Assembly: GCF_022479115.1 (NCBI RefSeq)
Contig: NZ_CP092497.1
Span: 186,001 to 250,000, forward strand
Length of the DNA stretch: 64,000 bases
Direction of reading: 5' to 3'
DNA from: Amycolatopsis sp. EV170708-02-1
Lineage (GTDB): Bacteria; Actinomycetota; Actinomycetes; Mycobacteriales; Pseudonocardiaceae
Shown here piece after piece: positions 1 to 8,986 of this stretch (its first letter is position 1; each line of letters starts with the position of its first letter). The translations under genes were made by a program, and so were the position numbers. Below the pieces are notes generated by a model. The model was not told the DNA's origin and did not search any database. It was given only the letters and a program-made list of their open reading frames with translations.

Positions 1-108
1 GGCGAGCCCGGCGTAGGTGAGCACGGTGCCGTGTTCGAAGACCGCGATCCGGCCGGGCGATCGCCGGGCGAGCACAGCGAATCGGCCGACGCAGCCGTCT
101 TGTCTCAT
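1..108 (-). CDS. AMP-binding (adenylation) domain protein, N-terminal fragment
   Basis: Reading leftwards from an ATG at 108 gives 36 codons before the window ends. The peptide contains RFAVLARRSPGRIAVFEHG followed by LTYAGLA. This matches the opening of NRPS adenylation domains and acyl-CoA-ligase-type enzymes, where a run like 'A..P..iAv..g..lTYa.La' precedes the A1 core. Amino-acid activation or acyl-adenylate formation is therefore likely, but no catalytic motif lies inside the window. The ribosome-binding site is weak, so the start is uncertain; a stop codon lies about 34 codons upstream in the same frame. It may belong to a separate biosynthetic cluster to the left. Confidence 0.5.
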   Translation of the reverse strand, partial: MRQDGCVGRFAVLARRSPGRIAVFEHGTVLTYAGLA

Positions 109-1108
109 CGGGCGTCGAGCAGTCGCTCCGAGGCTTTTCGGGCGCGCGACAACAACGGCGTGGACTTCATCTTGCTCCCCAGTGACCGTGCAGGTGAAGA
201 ATTACGCAAGGTTAAGACGACCGGCCGCGACGAGGAATACGATTTCCGTCTATTTGGTCCGAATGGCGCATTGATCTTGGACCACAAGACGCAGTTATCC
301 ACGTCTTCCAGTCCAATCGCCGTCCCTGACGGCTTTCGCGGCGAACCCCGCCGGCCACCATCGACACTCGGTTGATCACCTTCGGTAATGGTCGGATATT
401 AACCGACACTATGCCCGGGAATGTATTCACGAAAACAAAGTGGACAATTTTCCACAATCGATTCAGAAATGCGAACCACCCCCGGAACGAGTAAGAATTC
501 ACCCTTGCTCGCGGCAAGGTGCGGTCGTCGCACATCGCGCGGCAATGGACGAGCCCGGCTCCCTGAGCCGATCGACGACGCCGTTGGCGATCAGCGGCCG
601 AGCTGTCTCCGGCGGGGCGGGCTTCGATGCGCGGCAGGGCGGCGAACGCCCGGCCGATGGATCTCCCGAAGGCCTTGACGGCACTGGCTCGCGGAGCCCT
701 TGGCCGCCCCCTTGAGAGTCAAGGTGAATCCGGCATGATCGGCTCGCATCCACGAAGAACCCTCCCCGATGCCCGATTTGAGCGCTTTGCACCGGGGTCG
801 TGAGTGGCAATGATCGTTCCAACGCTCTCTTTCACTCAGGACCCCCGACAAGAAGCGGACATCACGGCAGCTCATCGAGGATGAACTGTCCCTTGCGGAC
901 ACTTCGCGGACTCATGCCGGCCGCCGGTCCGAAACCGTGCCTTACTCCTCAAGCGATCCACCGCGCGGCATCGTCGGCGATGCCCGGCGCCGACCGCTCC
1001 CCCGCCGCCGTGTCGGTTCGGCGGGAAAGGACGTGAGTCGCCGGAACCACACGCGCCTCCGGCGAGTCCAAGTTGAGAACTGGACGTACGACGACTACAA
1101 GGGAACGA
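109..1108. other. intergenic region with no convincing gene
   Basis: No open frame here has the codon bias of neighbouring genes or a recognisable protein family. The first ~400 bases are unusually AT-rich for this genome and contain a small dyad (GTCGG, 7 bases, CCGAC at 391-407) that could be an operator. Bases about 500-1000 are GC-rich. They hold several overlapping short frames on both strands whose products look like low-complexity shadows. A decayed gene cannot be excluded. Confidence 0.5.
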
Positions 1109-2086
1109 ATGAAGACGCTACTCAAGAAGGCGACGATCACCGCCGCGGCGAGCACGCTCCTGCTCGGCCTGACGGTGGTGGGCAGCGCCTCCGCTGAGGC
1201 CGCGGCCATCACCTGTGACACGAAGTCCAGCGGCAAGGACGGGCCCTTCTACCACGGGGAATCCGCCTCTTACGCCTACGACAACCGGTTCGGCAAGAGT
1301 CACCCCGTCCCCGCGCTGGAGACCAACATCCCGCAGGGCACGGCAACCTGGTCGAACTGGGACGGTTCGAACGACCTGATCCTGGTCACCTCGTACGAGT
1401 CGGGCCACCGCAGCGCGATCATCATCGGCATCGACGCCAAGACCGGCAAGCAGGTCGGCCAGGCGCTGCTCGCGTACTCGCACGTCGGCGGGATCGCCGT
1501 GTTCGAGAAGCAGGGCTGGGCGTTCGTCTCCGGCAAGGGCGACACGATCCGCAAGTACTCGCTGGCGAAGCTGAAGAACGCGATCAAGAAGTCGCTGCCC
1601 ATCGAGCAGGAGGGGACGGCGCAGACCGTCTACGCCTCCTCGTTCCTCACCAGCCACGGCCCGACGAACACGCTGTGGGCGGGGAAGTTCGAGGACGCCA
1701 AGCGCGGGCTGATGCACTCGTACACGGTCGGCTCCGACGGCAAGCTGAGCTACCGGCCGGGATCGTGGGAGGTGCCGACGAAGACGCAGGGCCTCATCGT
1801 CACCAAGGACCTGTTCATCTACAGCACGTCGCACGGCAGGAACAACCGCAGCAACATCTATGTCGTCCGGCGCGGTGCCGGCGACAAGGACCTGGACACG
1901 GCCAAGAAGCACTGCTTCCGCGCGCCGAGCATGTCCGAGGGGCTGACCGTCTACGGCAGCAACGTCTACCTGGCGTTCGAGTCCGGCGCGCACTACTACA
2001 GCAAGGCGGCGGACAAGCCGAGGAACATCATCTCGAACCTGCACAAGGCACCGCTCTCGTCTTTGGCGGAGCTCGCGCCCCGGTGA
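1109..2086 (+). CDS. secreted protein of unknown function
   Basis: 325 residues. The start at 1109 (MKTLLKK) is chosen over an upstream GTG at 1073 because it sits behind an AAGGGA ribosome-binding site and opens a classic signal peptide: Lys-rich n-region, hydrophobic stretch, then SASAEAAA. The mature part has repeating short motifs such as GGIAVFEKQGWAFVSG and TQGLIVTKDLFIYSTS. These suggest a beta-propeller-like fold with one blade per ~45 residues, and a Cys pair may form a disulfide. It resembles conserved secreted proteins of streptomycetes and relatives with no assigned function. It stands alone, convergent with the protease gene that follows. Confidence 0.75.
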   Translation: MKTLLKKATITAAASTLLLGLTVVGSASAEAAAITCDTKSSGKDGPFYHGESASYAYDNRFGKSHPVPALETNIPQGTATWSNWDGSNDLILVTSYESGHRSAIIIGIDAKTGKQVGQALLAYSHVGGIAVFEKQGWAFVSGKGDTIRKYSLAKLKNAIKKSLPIEQEGTAQTVYASSFLTSHGPTNTLWAGKFEDAKRGLMHSYTVGSDGKLSYRPGSWEVPTKTQGLIVTKDLFIYSTSHGRNNRSNIYVVRRGAGDKDLDTAKKHCFRAPSMSEGLTVYGSNVYLAFESGAHYYSKAADKPRNIISNLHKAPLSSLAELAPR

Positions 2087-2190
2087 CGGGCCTGGGCACC
2101 GGTTCATAGCGAACGGGCGAGGACGGCCGCGTGCCGTCCTCGCCCTGCGACCGTCCCAGCCGCCACATGTCCACTGTGGACCTACGTGCG

Positions 2191-2976
2191 TCAGGCCACG
2201 CTCGGGTGACTCGCCTGCTGCTCGGCGATCCAGTCCCGGTACACCGTCACATCGGTCCAGATGCCCAGGCCGCTGGCGCACTTCGGATCCGCGTCACCGT
2301 CGCGGCTGGTGGCACCGACCAGTTCCCACTCGCCCGGCCTGCCCTTGATCTGCGGGCCGCCCGAGTCGCCGTAGCAGCCCATCGCGTCCGGCGTGTCGGA
2401 GCCGGTGCAGATCTCCTTGCCCGCGGCCAGATTGCGGCAGTCCTCCGCCGGCCGCACCTTGGTGTCCAGCTCCTGGAGGATCTCCGGCGCCCCGCAGGTC
2501 TGGTCGGCGCAGTGCTCACCCCAGCCGAGGATCCGGGTCGCCGTCCCCGCGTCGCCCACCGCCTCGGCGATCTTGATCGGCTTCTCGGTCACCGGTTTGT
2601 CCAGCCGCACCAACGCGATGTCCCCGCCCGGCGGGTTCTGCCCGACGAAGTCCGGGTGCACGATGATCCGGCTGACGCCGGTCTCGGTGCCCCCGCTGTT
2701 GTGTTGCCGCGCCCCGATCCTGGTCCTGATCTCCCCCGGCTGCGCCCCCTTCACGCAATGCGCCGCGGTCACCACCCAGTTCTCGCTGATCAGCGAACCA
2801 CCGCAGAAATGGTCGCCGCCCTGCTGCAGCGACACCATGAACGAGTAGTCCTCGGTGGCGTCGTGCCCGCCGATGACGAAGGGCGTCGGCCCGCCGGCCG
2901 CCGAAGCGACCCCCGGGATCAGCATCGCTCCCGCCGCGGCCAGCCCGACCGCCAGTACCCCTGTTTTGCGAAGCAT
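2191..2976 (-). CDS. secreted trypsin-like serine protease (S1 family)
   Basis: 261 residues. An N-terminal Sec signal peptide (MLRKTGVLAVGLAAAG, then GVASAA) is followed by a short pro-segment and the S1A domain. The triad is visible: His in VVTAAHC, Asp in GDIALVRL, Ser in GDSGGPQ. Several Cys residues fit the usual chymotrypsin-fold disulfides (CGGSL, AAHC, CYGDSGG). The length matches small actinomycete trypsin homologues such as the Streptomyces trypsins. An Asp in the MGCYGDSGG region is consistent with trypsin-like Arg/Lys preference, but that is inference. It is a single gene, likely exported and active outside the cell. Confidence 0.93.
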   Translation of the reverse strand: MLRKTGVLAVGLAAAGAMLIPGVASAAGGPTPFVIGGHDATEDYSFMVSLQQGGDHFCGGSLISENWVVTAAHCVKGAQPGEIRTRIGARQHNSGGTETGVSRIIVHPDFVGQNPPGGDIALVRLDKPVTEKPIKIAEAVGDAGTATRILGWGEHCADQTCGAPEILQELDTKVRPAEDCRNLAAGKEICTGSDTPDAMGCYGDSGGPQIKGRPGEWELVGATSRDGDADPKCASGLGIWTDVTVYRDWIAEQQASHPSVA

Positions 2977-3260
2977 TATCGTGATCTCCCCGTAGACGAC
3001 GAATTACTGACAGTCGTCACACTATGGGGTGGTGATCACCGCTGGATCGGCTCATCGGCCGGGTCCCCATCGGCCGAATGGCCGACCCAGCGTGACCGCG
3101 CCACTCGATCGGTGGCGGCGATCATCGTCGAGACACGAGCCTGTCCGGATCCGCGAAAAAGGTAACGACCCCTGGCAAAAGGCCCCGACCGACGGTTTGC
3201 CAGCGGCACCGAAGTCGGTACGGTGCTTGTGACAACAGGGGTTCCGCCGGTCGACGCGTT

Positions 3261-4073
3261 ATGAGGTGCAGGGTGTCCGTGCAGGGTGAACGGGTTCCGG
3301 AGGGTGTCGACGTCCGCTTGCCCAGCGCGGCCCGGGTCTACGACTGGCTGCTCGGCGGCAGCCACAACTTCGACGCCGATCGCGCCGTCGGGGAAAAGGT
3401 CGTGGCCGTCCTGCCGTCCGGGCGCCGGGTCGCCGCGTCCAACCGGGCGTTCCTCCGCCGAGCCGTGCGATACATGGTCTCCCACGGCATCACCCAGTTC
3501 CTCGATCTGGGCTCCGGGATCCCGACCGTCGGCAACGTGCACGAGATCGCGCAGGACATGGACCCCGGCTGCAAGGTGGTCTACGTCGACTACGACAAGG
3601 TCGCCGTGGCCCACAGCCGCCTCATCCTCGGCGAAAATCCGAACGCCGCCGTCGTCGAGGCGGACCTCTGCCGGCCAGAGGAGGTACTGAACTCCCCGGC
3701 GGCGCGGGAAATGCTGGACTTCGATCGGCCGATCGGGCTGCTCATGGTGGCCGTGTTCCACTTCATCCCGGACAGTCTGCGACCCGCCGAGATCGTCGCC
3801 CGGTACCGCGAGACGCTGCCGCCCGGCAGCCTGGTGGCGCTCTCGCATCTGACCGCCGACCACGCGCCCGAGGCGATGGCGGCGGTCACCGAGGCGATGA
3901 AGAACAGCCGAGACCCCATGTACTTCCGCCCCTACGCGGAGGTCGCCGCCCTCTTCGACGGACTCGACCTGGTCGAACCCGGTGTCGTGAGCGCGCCGCT
4001 GTGGCACGCGGAACCGGGCCTCCGCGACGTCGAGCCGGACGACGTCTACGCCGGCGTCGGACGCAAGGTCTGA
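3261..4073 (+). CDS. SAM-dependent methyltransferase, DUF574 family
   Basis: 270 residues. It has the signature of the actinobacterial DUF574 (PF04672) family: PSAARVYDWLLGGSHNF near the N-terminus, then FLDLGSGIPT (glycine-rich SAM-binding loop) and VVYVDYD at the end of the second strand. The substrate of this large family is unknown. Many actinomycete genomes hold dozens of copies. The ATG at 3261 has no clear ribosome-binding site; an in-frame GTG at 3273 preceded by GAGG may be the true start. Its end lies 18 bases from the end of the convergent reductase gene. Confidence 0.88.
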   Translation: MRCRVSVQGERVPEGVDVRLPSAARVYDWLLGGSHNFDADRAVGEKVVAVLPSGRRVAASNRAFLRRAVRYMVSHGITQFLDLGSGIPTVGNVHEIAQDMDPGCKVVYVDYDKVAVAHSRLILGENPNAAVVEADLCRPEEVLNSPAAREMLDFDRPIGLLMVAVFHFIPDSLRPAEIVARYRETLPPGSLVALSHLTADHAPEAMAAVTEAMKNSRDPMYFRPYAEVAALFDGLDLVEPGVVSAPLWHAEPGLRDVEPDDVYAGVGRKV

Positions 4074-4091
4074 GAAACCCGGCCCGCCCGG

Positions 4092-5291
4092 TCAGCCGGC
4101 GACGACCTCCGCGAGTGGCACCGAGGTGTCGGCGAGCCTCTCCGGGTTCACCGGCCGTCCGCCGCGGATCAAGGCCTTGATCGGGTCGGTGACGTCCCAG
4201 ACGTTGACGTTCATCCCCGCCAGCACCCGGTCTTCCTTGAGCCAGAAGGCGATGAACTCCCGGGCCTCGACGTCGCCGCGGAAGACGACACGGTCGTGAC
4301 CGGCGTTGTGGCCGAGGTACTCCATCCCGAGGTCGTACTGGTCGGTGAAGAAGTAGGGCAGTTCGTCGTAGGTTTCGTCCTTGCCGAGCATCCCGGCGGC
4401 CGCGACGGCCGGCTGCTTGAGCGCGTTCGCCCAGTGCTCCACCCGGACCGGGCGGCCGAGGAACGGGTGATCGGCGTTGGCGACGTCCCCGGCGGCGAAG
4501 ATGTCCGGGTCGCCGGTGCGCAGGTGGGCGTCGACGCGGACCCCGTTGTCCACCGTCAGCCCGGCGGCTTCGGCCAGTGCGGTGTTCGGGACCGCGCCGA
4601 TCCCGACGAGAACGGCGTCGGCGTCGACCCGTGTGCCGTCGGCGAGCCGGACGTGCCTCGCGCCCGTTTCGGTCACCTTGACCCCGAGCCGCAGGTCGAC
4701 GCCGTGTGCGAGGTGCAGGTCCGCGAACACCTTGGCCGCGTCGGGCCCCAGCACGGGCAGCAGTGGCAGCTCGAGTGCCTCCAGCACCGTCACGTCGAGA
4801 CCGGCCTGCCTGGCCGCCGCCGCGGCTTCGAGACCGATCCACCCGGCGCCGACCACGGCGAGCCGGGATCCGCTCGCCAGTACCTGCCGCAGCCGCTCGG
4901 AGTCGCCGAGGCGGCGCAGCGTGAGCGCGTCCTCCGCACCCGGCAGGACGCGAGGTTCGGCGCCCGTCGCCAGCAGCAGCTTGCTGTAGCCGACCCGGGT
5001 GCCGTCGGCGAGCTCGACCTCGTGGGCGGCGCGATGGATCGCGGTGACACGGGCGCCGAGCCGCAGGTCGACCTCGTGGCCGGAGTACCAACCCTCGTCG
5101 TGCACGAAGGCGCTGTCGGACCCGGCCTTCCCGGTGAGCATGTCCTTCGAGAGCGGCGGCCGTTCGTACGGACGGTGCGCTTCCTCGCCGAGCAGCACGA
5201 TCCGCCCGTCAAATCCCTTGTCGCGTAAGGCTTCCGCGGCCTTCGCACCGGCAAGGCCGGCGCCGATGACCACAAACGTCGGCGATTCCAC
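4092..5291 (-). CDS. FAD-dependent ferredoxin reductase (rhodocoxin/putidaredoxin reductase type)
   Basis: 399 residues, the usual size for this family. The N-terminal FAD-binding Rossmann motif is VVIGAGLAGAKAAEALR. It is followed by the diagnostic RPYERPPLSK segment, a second dinucleotide motif AVVGAGWIGLEAA for NAD(P)H, an ATG motif (LLLATGAEPR), and DIFAAGDVA contacting FAD. A C-terminal reductase domain follows. Proteins of this type pass electrons from NAD(P)H to a [2Fe-2S] or [3Fe-4S] ferredoxin that feeds P450s or dioxygenases. No ferredoxin or oxygenase gene is adjacent, though four P450 genes lie in the last quarter of the window. The GTG start at 5291 has a strong AGGAGC site. Confidence 0.9.
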   Translation of the reverse strand: MESPTFVVIGAGLAGAKAAEALRDKGFDGRIVLLGEEAHRPYERPPLSKDMLTGKAGSDSAFVHDEGWYSGHEVDLRLGARVTAIHRAAHEVELADGTRVGYSKLLLATGAEPRVLPGAEDALTLRRLGDSERLRQVLASGSRLAVVGAGWIGLEAAAAARQAGLDVTVLEALELPLLPVLGPDAAKVFADLHLAHGVDLRLGVKVTETGARHVRLADGTRVDADAVLVGIGAVPNTALAEAAGLTVDNGVRVDAHLRTGDPDIFAAGDVANADHPFLGRPVRVEHWANALKQPAVAAAGMLGKDETYDELPYFFTDQYDLGMEYLGHNAGHDRVVFRGDVEAREFIAFWLKEDRVLAGMNVNVWDVTDPIKALIRGGRPVNPERLADTSVPLAEVVAG

Positions 5292-5754
5292 TGGTCAGCT
5301 CCTCAATGGTCGGGCTACAGGTCGGCCGCCCCCGGTCGCGACCGCTCCGTGCACCGGCCGCTTCGCCTGCTCCGGGTCGTTCGTCGTGATGACCCCTTTT
5401 CGCCAATGAAGTTTGGTCTTATTCTCGTCGGCGGTCAAGTCCGCAGGCAGGAGTTACCCGATCGAAGCTGGTCCAGCGGGTGACGGTGTTAGTGCCGACG
5501 CCCCCAACATCGCCCCCGTAGCCACTCCGCGTGACTGGTGGCATCTGCTTGTCACCGTGTGGAAACAGGGACGTTCACCGTCTCTAGCTCCACACACCCC
5601 GTCGTGACCGGTCCTGTCACGCGGGGACCGTGTGGATTTCCGGTCATCCAACGCCCCGAAATCCACACAGTCGCGGGCCGAAGGCTCCCTTCGCCGCGTC
5701 TGATGCGGCGAAGGGAGCCTTCGGCCCGAGTCGGGTCACTCGACGGCGGTCGGC
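5292..5754. other. intergenic region with inverted repeats
   Basis: There is no plausible gene. The reductase promoter should lie at the left end. The right end contains a hairpin pair: an imperfect dyad around 5630-5670 built on GTGTGGATTTC and its complement, and a perfect 24-base stem described separately. Both sit just downstream of the dioxygenase stop codon, so they probably end its transcript. Confidence 0.5.
5674..5728. repeat. perfect 24-bp stem-loop, member of a dispersed GGCTCCCTTCGCC repeat family
   Basis: Arms 5674-5697 and 5705-5728 are exact inverse complements around the loop GTCTGAT. Near-identical hairpins with the core AAGGCTCCCTTCGCC occur at 10532-10582 and 35879-35931, and a variant at 62824-62876. 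All sit in intergenic spaces next to gene ends. No T-run follows, so it is either a Rho-independent-like terminator of the type used by high-GC actinobacteria or a mobile hairpin repeat. Confidence 0.8.
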
Positions 5755-6521
5755 CTAGTCGGGACGGCCGACCTGGGTGTTCGACAGGTCGAGCCCGATG
5801 GCGAAGTCCGCCACGTAGCCGGTTCCGCTCTGCTGCGGGCGCAGCAGCATTTGGGATCCGCCGTTGCGGTAGATCGAGTCCCGGTTGTTGGTCGTGTCGG
5901 CCGGGCCTTTCCGCCGGTACGGATCGGTCCGCAGATAGGCCGCGCCGAACTCGGGCGTGAAGTAAAGCTGCGAGGTGAACTCGTACGGCCTGCCGTTGGT
6001 GCCGGTGGTGCGTATTTTGACGTGGATATGCAGCGTGCGTCCGGTGTACCAGCCGGGAAGAATGGTGGTGAACCGGGCCGTGCCCGCCTGGTCGGTGTTC
6101 TGATAACCGCGCAGGAAACGGCGGCCGCGGCTTCCCTGGGACGGAATGTCGGAGTACAGCCCGAACGCGTCGCACTGCCAGAGGTCGATCATCGCCCCGG
6201 CAGTGGCGTGCACTGCTGCTGGCGAACCTGCTGAATGGTGAAATTGATTACCAGCGCGGTGCCGGGAACCAGTTGTCCAGTGGACGGCTCACTGCGGATA
6301 TCGGAGCGATTCAGCCGTTCGTCGACGAAATACGGACCCTCCATCTGCTCCGGCTTGACCACGCAATCCAGCGTGCAAACCTCGGGCGTGCCCGCGGTGG
6401 AGGTGGTGGCGCTCGCCGTGGCGGAGCCGGCGGCGGCGAGTGTCGCACCGGCGGCGCCGAGCAGAATCAATGCCTGCCGCCTGCCGAGCACCCGGCCTAC
6501 CGGTTCATCATCGTCATGCAT
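5755..6521 (-). pseudogene. intradiol ring-cleavage dioxygenase, frameshifted by one base
   Basis: Two adjacent frames together give one intradiol dioxygenase (PF00775) of about 255 residues. The first part (ATG 6521, AGGAAA site) has a twin-arginine-like leader, GRRQALILLGAAGA, then MEGPYFVDERLNRSDI with the first Fe-ligand Tyr. It ends prematurely after CTPLPG. The second frame resumes with GAMIDLWQCDAFGLYSD and carries GWYTGRTLHIHVKI with the remaining Tyr and His ligands. Adding one C to the CCCC run at 6195-6198 restores the frame exactly. The family opens catechol-type rings between the hydroxyls; exported forms like this one are common in actinomycetes. See the finding on homopolymer frameshifts: the break may be a sequencing error. 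Confidence 0.85.
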
Positions 6522-6930
6522 GGGTTTCCTTTTCGCCAAATGATGGGAGCAGGGAACTGAGCGCAACAGACGGAAATTGTTCGCAGGGTGCCGCGCGGAT
6601 CCGATTGTCCTTCACGGTCTCGTCCACTGTCGAGAAAATTCACTCGCGCGCATCATACTTCGCAGCACGCACCCTCATTTGATGACCCAAATTCTCGAAC
6701 CCCTATTACGGCATTCGCCGCTGGGCGGGTGCTGACTGCCGGAGGCCGCCGTCCGCATCGGCTCCAAACCGTTACCTGAACCGGCGGCGGACGGGGAAAC
6801 ATCGGGACCGGGTCGCGCGACTAGAACAGCGAGTGACCAGAACGCTACGCCCAACCGAGCCGCGCCACCTGCGAGAACCGGTTCCCCGGACACCAGGGGA
6901 GCCGGCTCATGCCGCCCGACGGGGGAGAAG
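6522..6930. other. divergent promoter region, no gene
   Basis: This 409-base gap separates the dioxygenase (leftwards) from the histidine kinase (rightwards). It must hold both promoters. I see no convincing gene. The kinase is preceded by a purine-rich GGGGGAGAAG ribosome-binding site at about 6919-6928. Confidence 0.5.
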
Positions 6931-7608
6931 ATGCGCCGGACATTCGTCGTCACCGACGTCGTTCATCCTGCCGGGTACGAAGACCGGCTCCGGACGGTGC
7001 TCAACGACCTCCACGACGGCGTCGGACCGACACTCGCCATGGCCGTGCTCGGCTTGCGGGCGGCCCGTGACCTGATCGTCCGTGACCGGGCCGGGGCCGA
7101 GCGTCTCCTGTGCCGGCTCGAGGAAGAACTCCACGGCGCCATCACCGAACTGCGCCGCATCGTGACCGACGCGCGCCCGCCCGCGCTCGACGAAGCGGGG
7201 CTCGTCACGGCCGTGCGCCGGTACGCCGGGATGCTCGCCGACCGGGTACCCGCCGAACACGGTCCGCTCGCGGTGACCGTGGAGGTCCGCCGCGAGCTGC
7301 CGCCGCTGTCGACCGAGGTGGAGGTCACCGCGTACCGGATCATCCGCGAGGCACTCGTGAACATCGCCCGCCATTCCGGCGCCCGGCAATGCGCGGTGCG
7401 CCTCTGGCCGCTGGACGGCGATCTGCGCGTGGAGATCGTCGACGACGGGGTCGGCACGAGCGGCGAGGCGCCCCCCGTCGTCGGCGGGACCGGGCTGCGT
7501 TCGATGCGGGAACACGCCGTCGACCTCGGCGGCGGCTGCGTGATCGAGCCGGTGCCCTCGGGCGGGACCCGGATCGCCGCCTGGCTGCCGCTCGCGACCC
7601 AGGAGTGA
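6931..7608 (+). CDS. two-component sensor histidine kinase, soluble NarL-partner type
   Basis: 225 residues, with no membrane segment or sensory domain visible. The dimerisation/phosphoacceptor helix (HisKA_3) is at about residues 20-85, with the His in VLNDLHDGVGPTLA. The GHKL ATPase domain follows: N-box REALVNIARHSGA, G1 DDGVG, G2 GTGLRSMREHA. It is therefore a short cytoplasmic kinase that either senses an internal signal or lost its input domain. It is paired with the response regulator starting 5 bases later; the stop codon lies inside the regulator's ribosome-binding region, so they are co-translated. Confidence 0.9.
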   Translation: MRRTFVVTDVVHPAGYEDRLRTVLNDLHDGVGPTLAMAVLGLRAARDLIVRDRAGAERLLCRLEEELHGAITELRRIVTDARPPALDEAGLVTAVRRYAGMLADRVPAEHGPLAVTVEVRRELPPLSTEVEVTAYRIIREALVNIARHSGARQCAVRLWPLDGDLRVEIVDDGVGTSGEAPPVVGGTGLRSMREHAVDLGGGCVIEPVPSGGTRIAAWLPLATQE

Positions 7609-7613
7609 GCGCG

Positions 7614-8264
7614 ATGTTCCCGCCCCTCCGTGTCCTCGTGGTGGACGACCATCCCGCCTTCCGGGCGGCCATCTGCGCGATGCTCGACGGCACCCACGGC
7701 ATCGAGGTCGCCGGGCAGGCCGCCGACGGCCGCACCGCCGTCGCGGAAGCGGGCAGGCTGGAGCCCGACGTCATCCTGATGGACCTGAACCTCCCGGACC
7801 TCGACGGCGTCGAGGCGACCCGACGGATCGTGAAGGCCTGCCCGCACACCGGCGTGCTCATGCTGACCATGTTCGAGAACGAAGCCGCGGTGTTCGCCGC
7901 CATGCGCGCGGGTGCGCGCGGCTACCTGCTCAAGGGGGCGCGCAACGAGCAGGTCGTCCGCGCGGTACGGGTGATCGGCGACGGCGAGGCGATCTTCAGC
8001 CCGGCGATCGCGACCCAGGTGCTTTCCCTGCTGGGCACGGAATCCCCGCGCGACGAGTCCTTTCCGAAGCTGACCGCGCGTGAACGGGAGATCATGCGGC
8101 TCATCGCGCAGGGCATGGGGAACGCCTCCATCGCCGACCAGCTGGTGCTCAGCCCGAAAACCGTGCGGAACCATGTGTCCCACATCTTCCGCAAGCTCCA
8201 GGTCACCGACCGGGCCCAGGCCATCGCCAAGATCAGGAAGGCGGGCGTCGCTCGATCGGAGTAG
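7614..8264 (+). CDS. NarL/LuxR-family response regulator
   Basis: 216 residues. The receiver domain (residues 1-120) has the acidic pair in VVDDHPAFRA, the phosphoacceptor Asp in VILMDLNLPDLDG, and the Lys in GYLLKGA. The C-terminal LuxR helix-turn-helix reads LTAREREIMRLIAQG to KTVRNHVSHIFRKL. It should be phosphorylated by the adjacent kinase and bind DNA as a dimer. The ATG at 7614 is preferred over the in-frame GTG at 7605 because AGGAG at 7601-7605 is correctly spaced only for the ATG. Targets are not evident; the neighbouring injection-system genes are candidates by position. Confidence 0.92.
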   Translation: MFPPLRVLVVDDHPAFRAAICAMLDGTHGIEVAGQAADGRTAVAEAGRLEPDVILMDLNLPDLDGVEATRRIVKACPHTGVLMLTMFENEAAVFAAMRAGARGYLLKGARNEQVVRAVRVIGDGEAIFSPAIATQVLSLLGTESPRDESFPKLTAREREIMRLIAQGMGNASIADQLVLSPKTVRNHVSHIFRKLQVTDRAQAIAKIRKAGVARSE

Positions 8265-8363
8265 CAAAGCGGGACATATCGGGACTCCGGATCCCTGTTG
8301 GCGAAACCCCGTCCGCACGATCCTGGTGAAGGACGAAACGCCGTTCGCGGGAGGGGTTCATCG

Positions 8364-8986
8364 ATGCTCGTCGACCAGATCCCGGTGCTGCTCCATGCCA
8401 CCGACACCATCACGCACGCGGGGGTCACCGCCGCGCTGCGCGCACGCCCTGAGATCCGCTTCGCCGACGACACCGACGAGCCGGCCGTCGTACTGGTCAT
8501 CGTCGAACGCCTGAACGAGGAGGCACGGCAGTTGCTGCGCAGCCTCCATTGCGCCGGCTGCGCCGGGGTCGTCCTGGTCGCCGGGGAGGTGGACGACTCG
8601 GAATTGCTGGACGTGGTGGGCAACGGTGTCTCCGCGATCATCCGGCGGGCCGACGCCACCCCGACACCCTGGTGCGGCTGGTGAAGGCCGCGGCCGCCGG
8701 GGAAGGCGCGCTGCCGCCGGACCTGCTCGGCCGTCTGCTGTCCCGGGTGTCCCGGCTGCAGCGTGACGTGCTGAAACCGAACGGCTGGGATCTGGCCGGG
8801 ATGTCGCACCGCGAGACCACGGTGCTGCGGATGGTCGCCGACGGGTTCGAGACGAAGGAGATCGCCGACCGGCTGAGCTATTCCGAGCGGACGGTGAAAT
8901 CGATCCTGCATGACATCACCAACCGTTTCCAGCTCCGCAACCGCGCTCACGCCGTCGCATTCGCCTTGCGCGAGGGATTGATCTGA
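8364..8986 (+). pseudogene. atypical LuxR-family regulator with pseudo-receiver, frameshifted by one base
   Basis: Two frames join into one ~207-residue protein. The N-terminal half (ATG 8364, GGGAGGGG site) is shaped like a receiver domain but has VVLVIVERLN where the phosphoacceptor Asp strand is expected. Its activity is therefore probably not controlled by phosphorylation. The C-terminal half is a full LuxR helix-turn-helix (MSHRETTVLRMVADG, then RTVKSILHDITNRF). The switch is at the CCCC run 8659-8662, and one extra C restores the frame through ATPDTLVRLVKAAAAG. It ends 40 bases inside the convergent end of the first injection-system accessory gene, so it is the best placed candidate regulator of that locus (inference). 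Confidence 0.82.

Noticed and set aside
105..302. Small leftward frame ending in ATGA overlap with the adenylation-domain start
   Set aside because: Its codon use is unlike the genome (AT-rich, no third-position bias), it has no recognisable motif and no ribosome-binding site. The overlap is likely chance.
499..1036. Overlapping 80-110 residue frames on both strands
   Set aside because: They have conflicting frames, Arg/Pro-rich shadow-like products and no family signature. A decayed gene is possible but unsupported.
6195..6198. Programmed ribosomal frameshifting in the intradiol dioxygenase
   Set aside because: No slippery heptamer or downstream structure stands out, and three unrelated genes show the same one-base lesion, so an assembly error is simpler.
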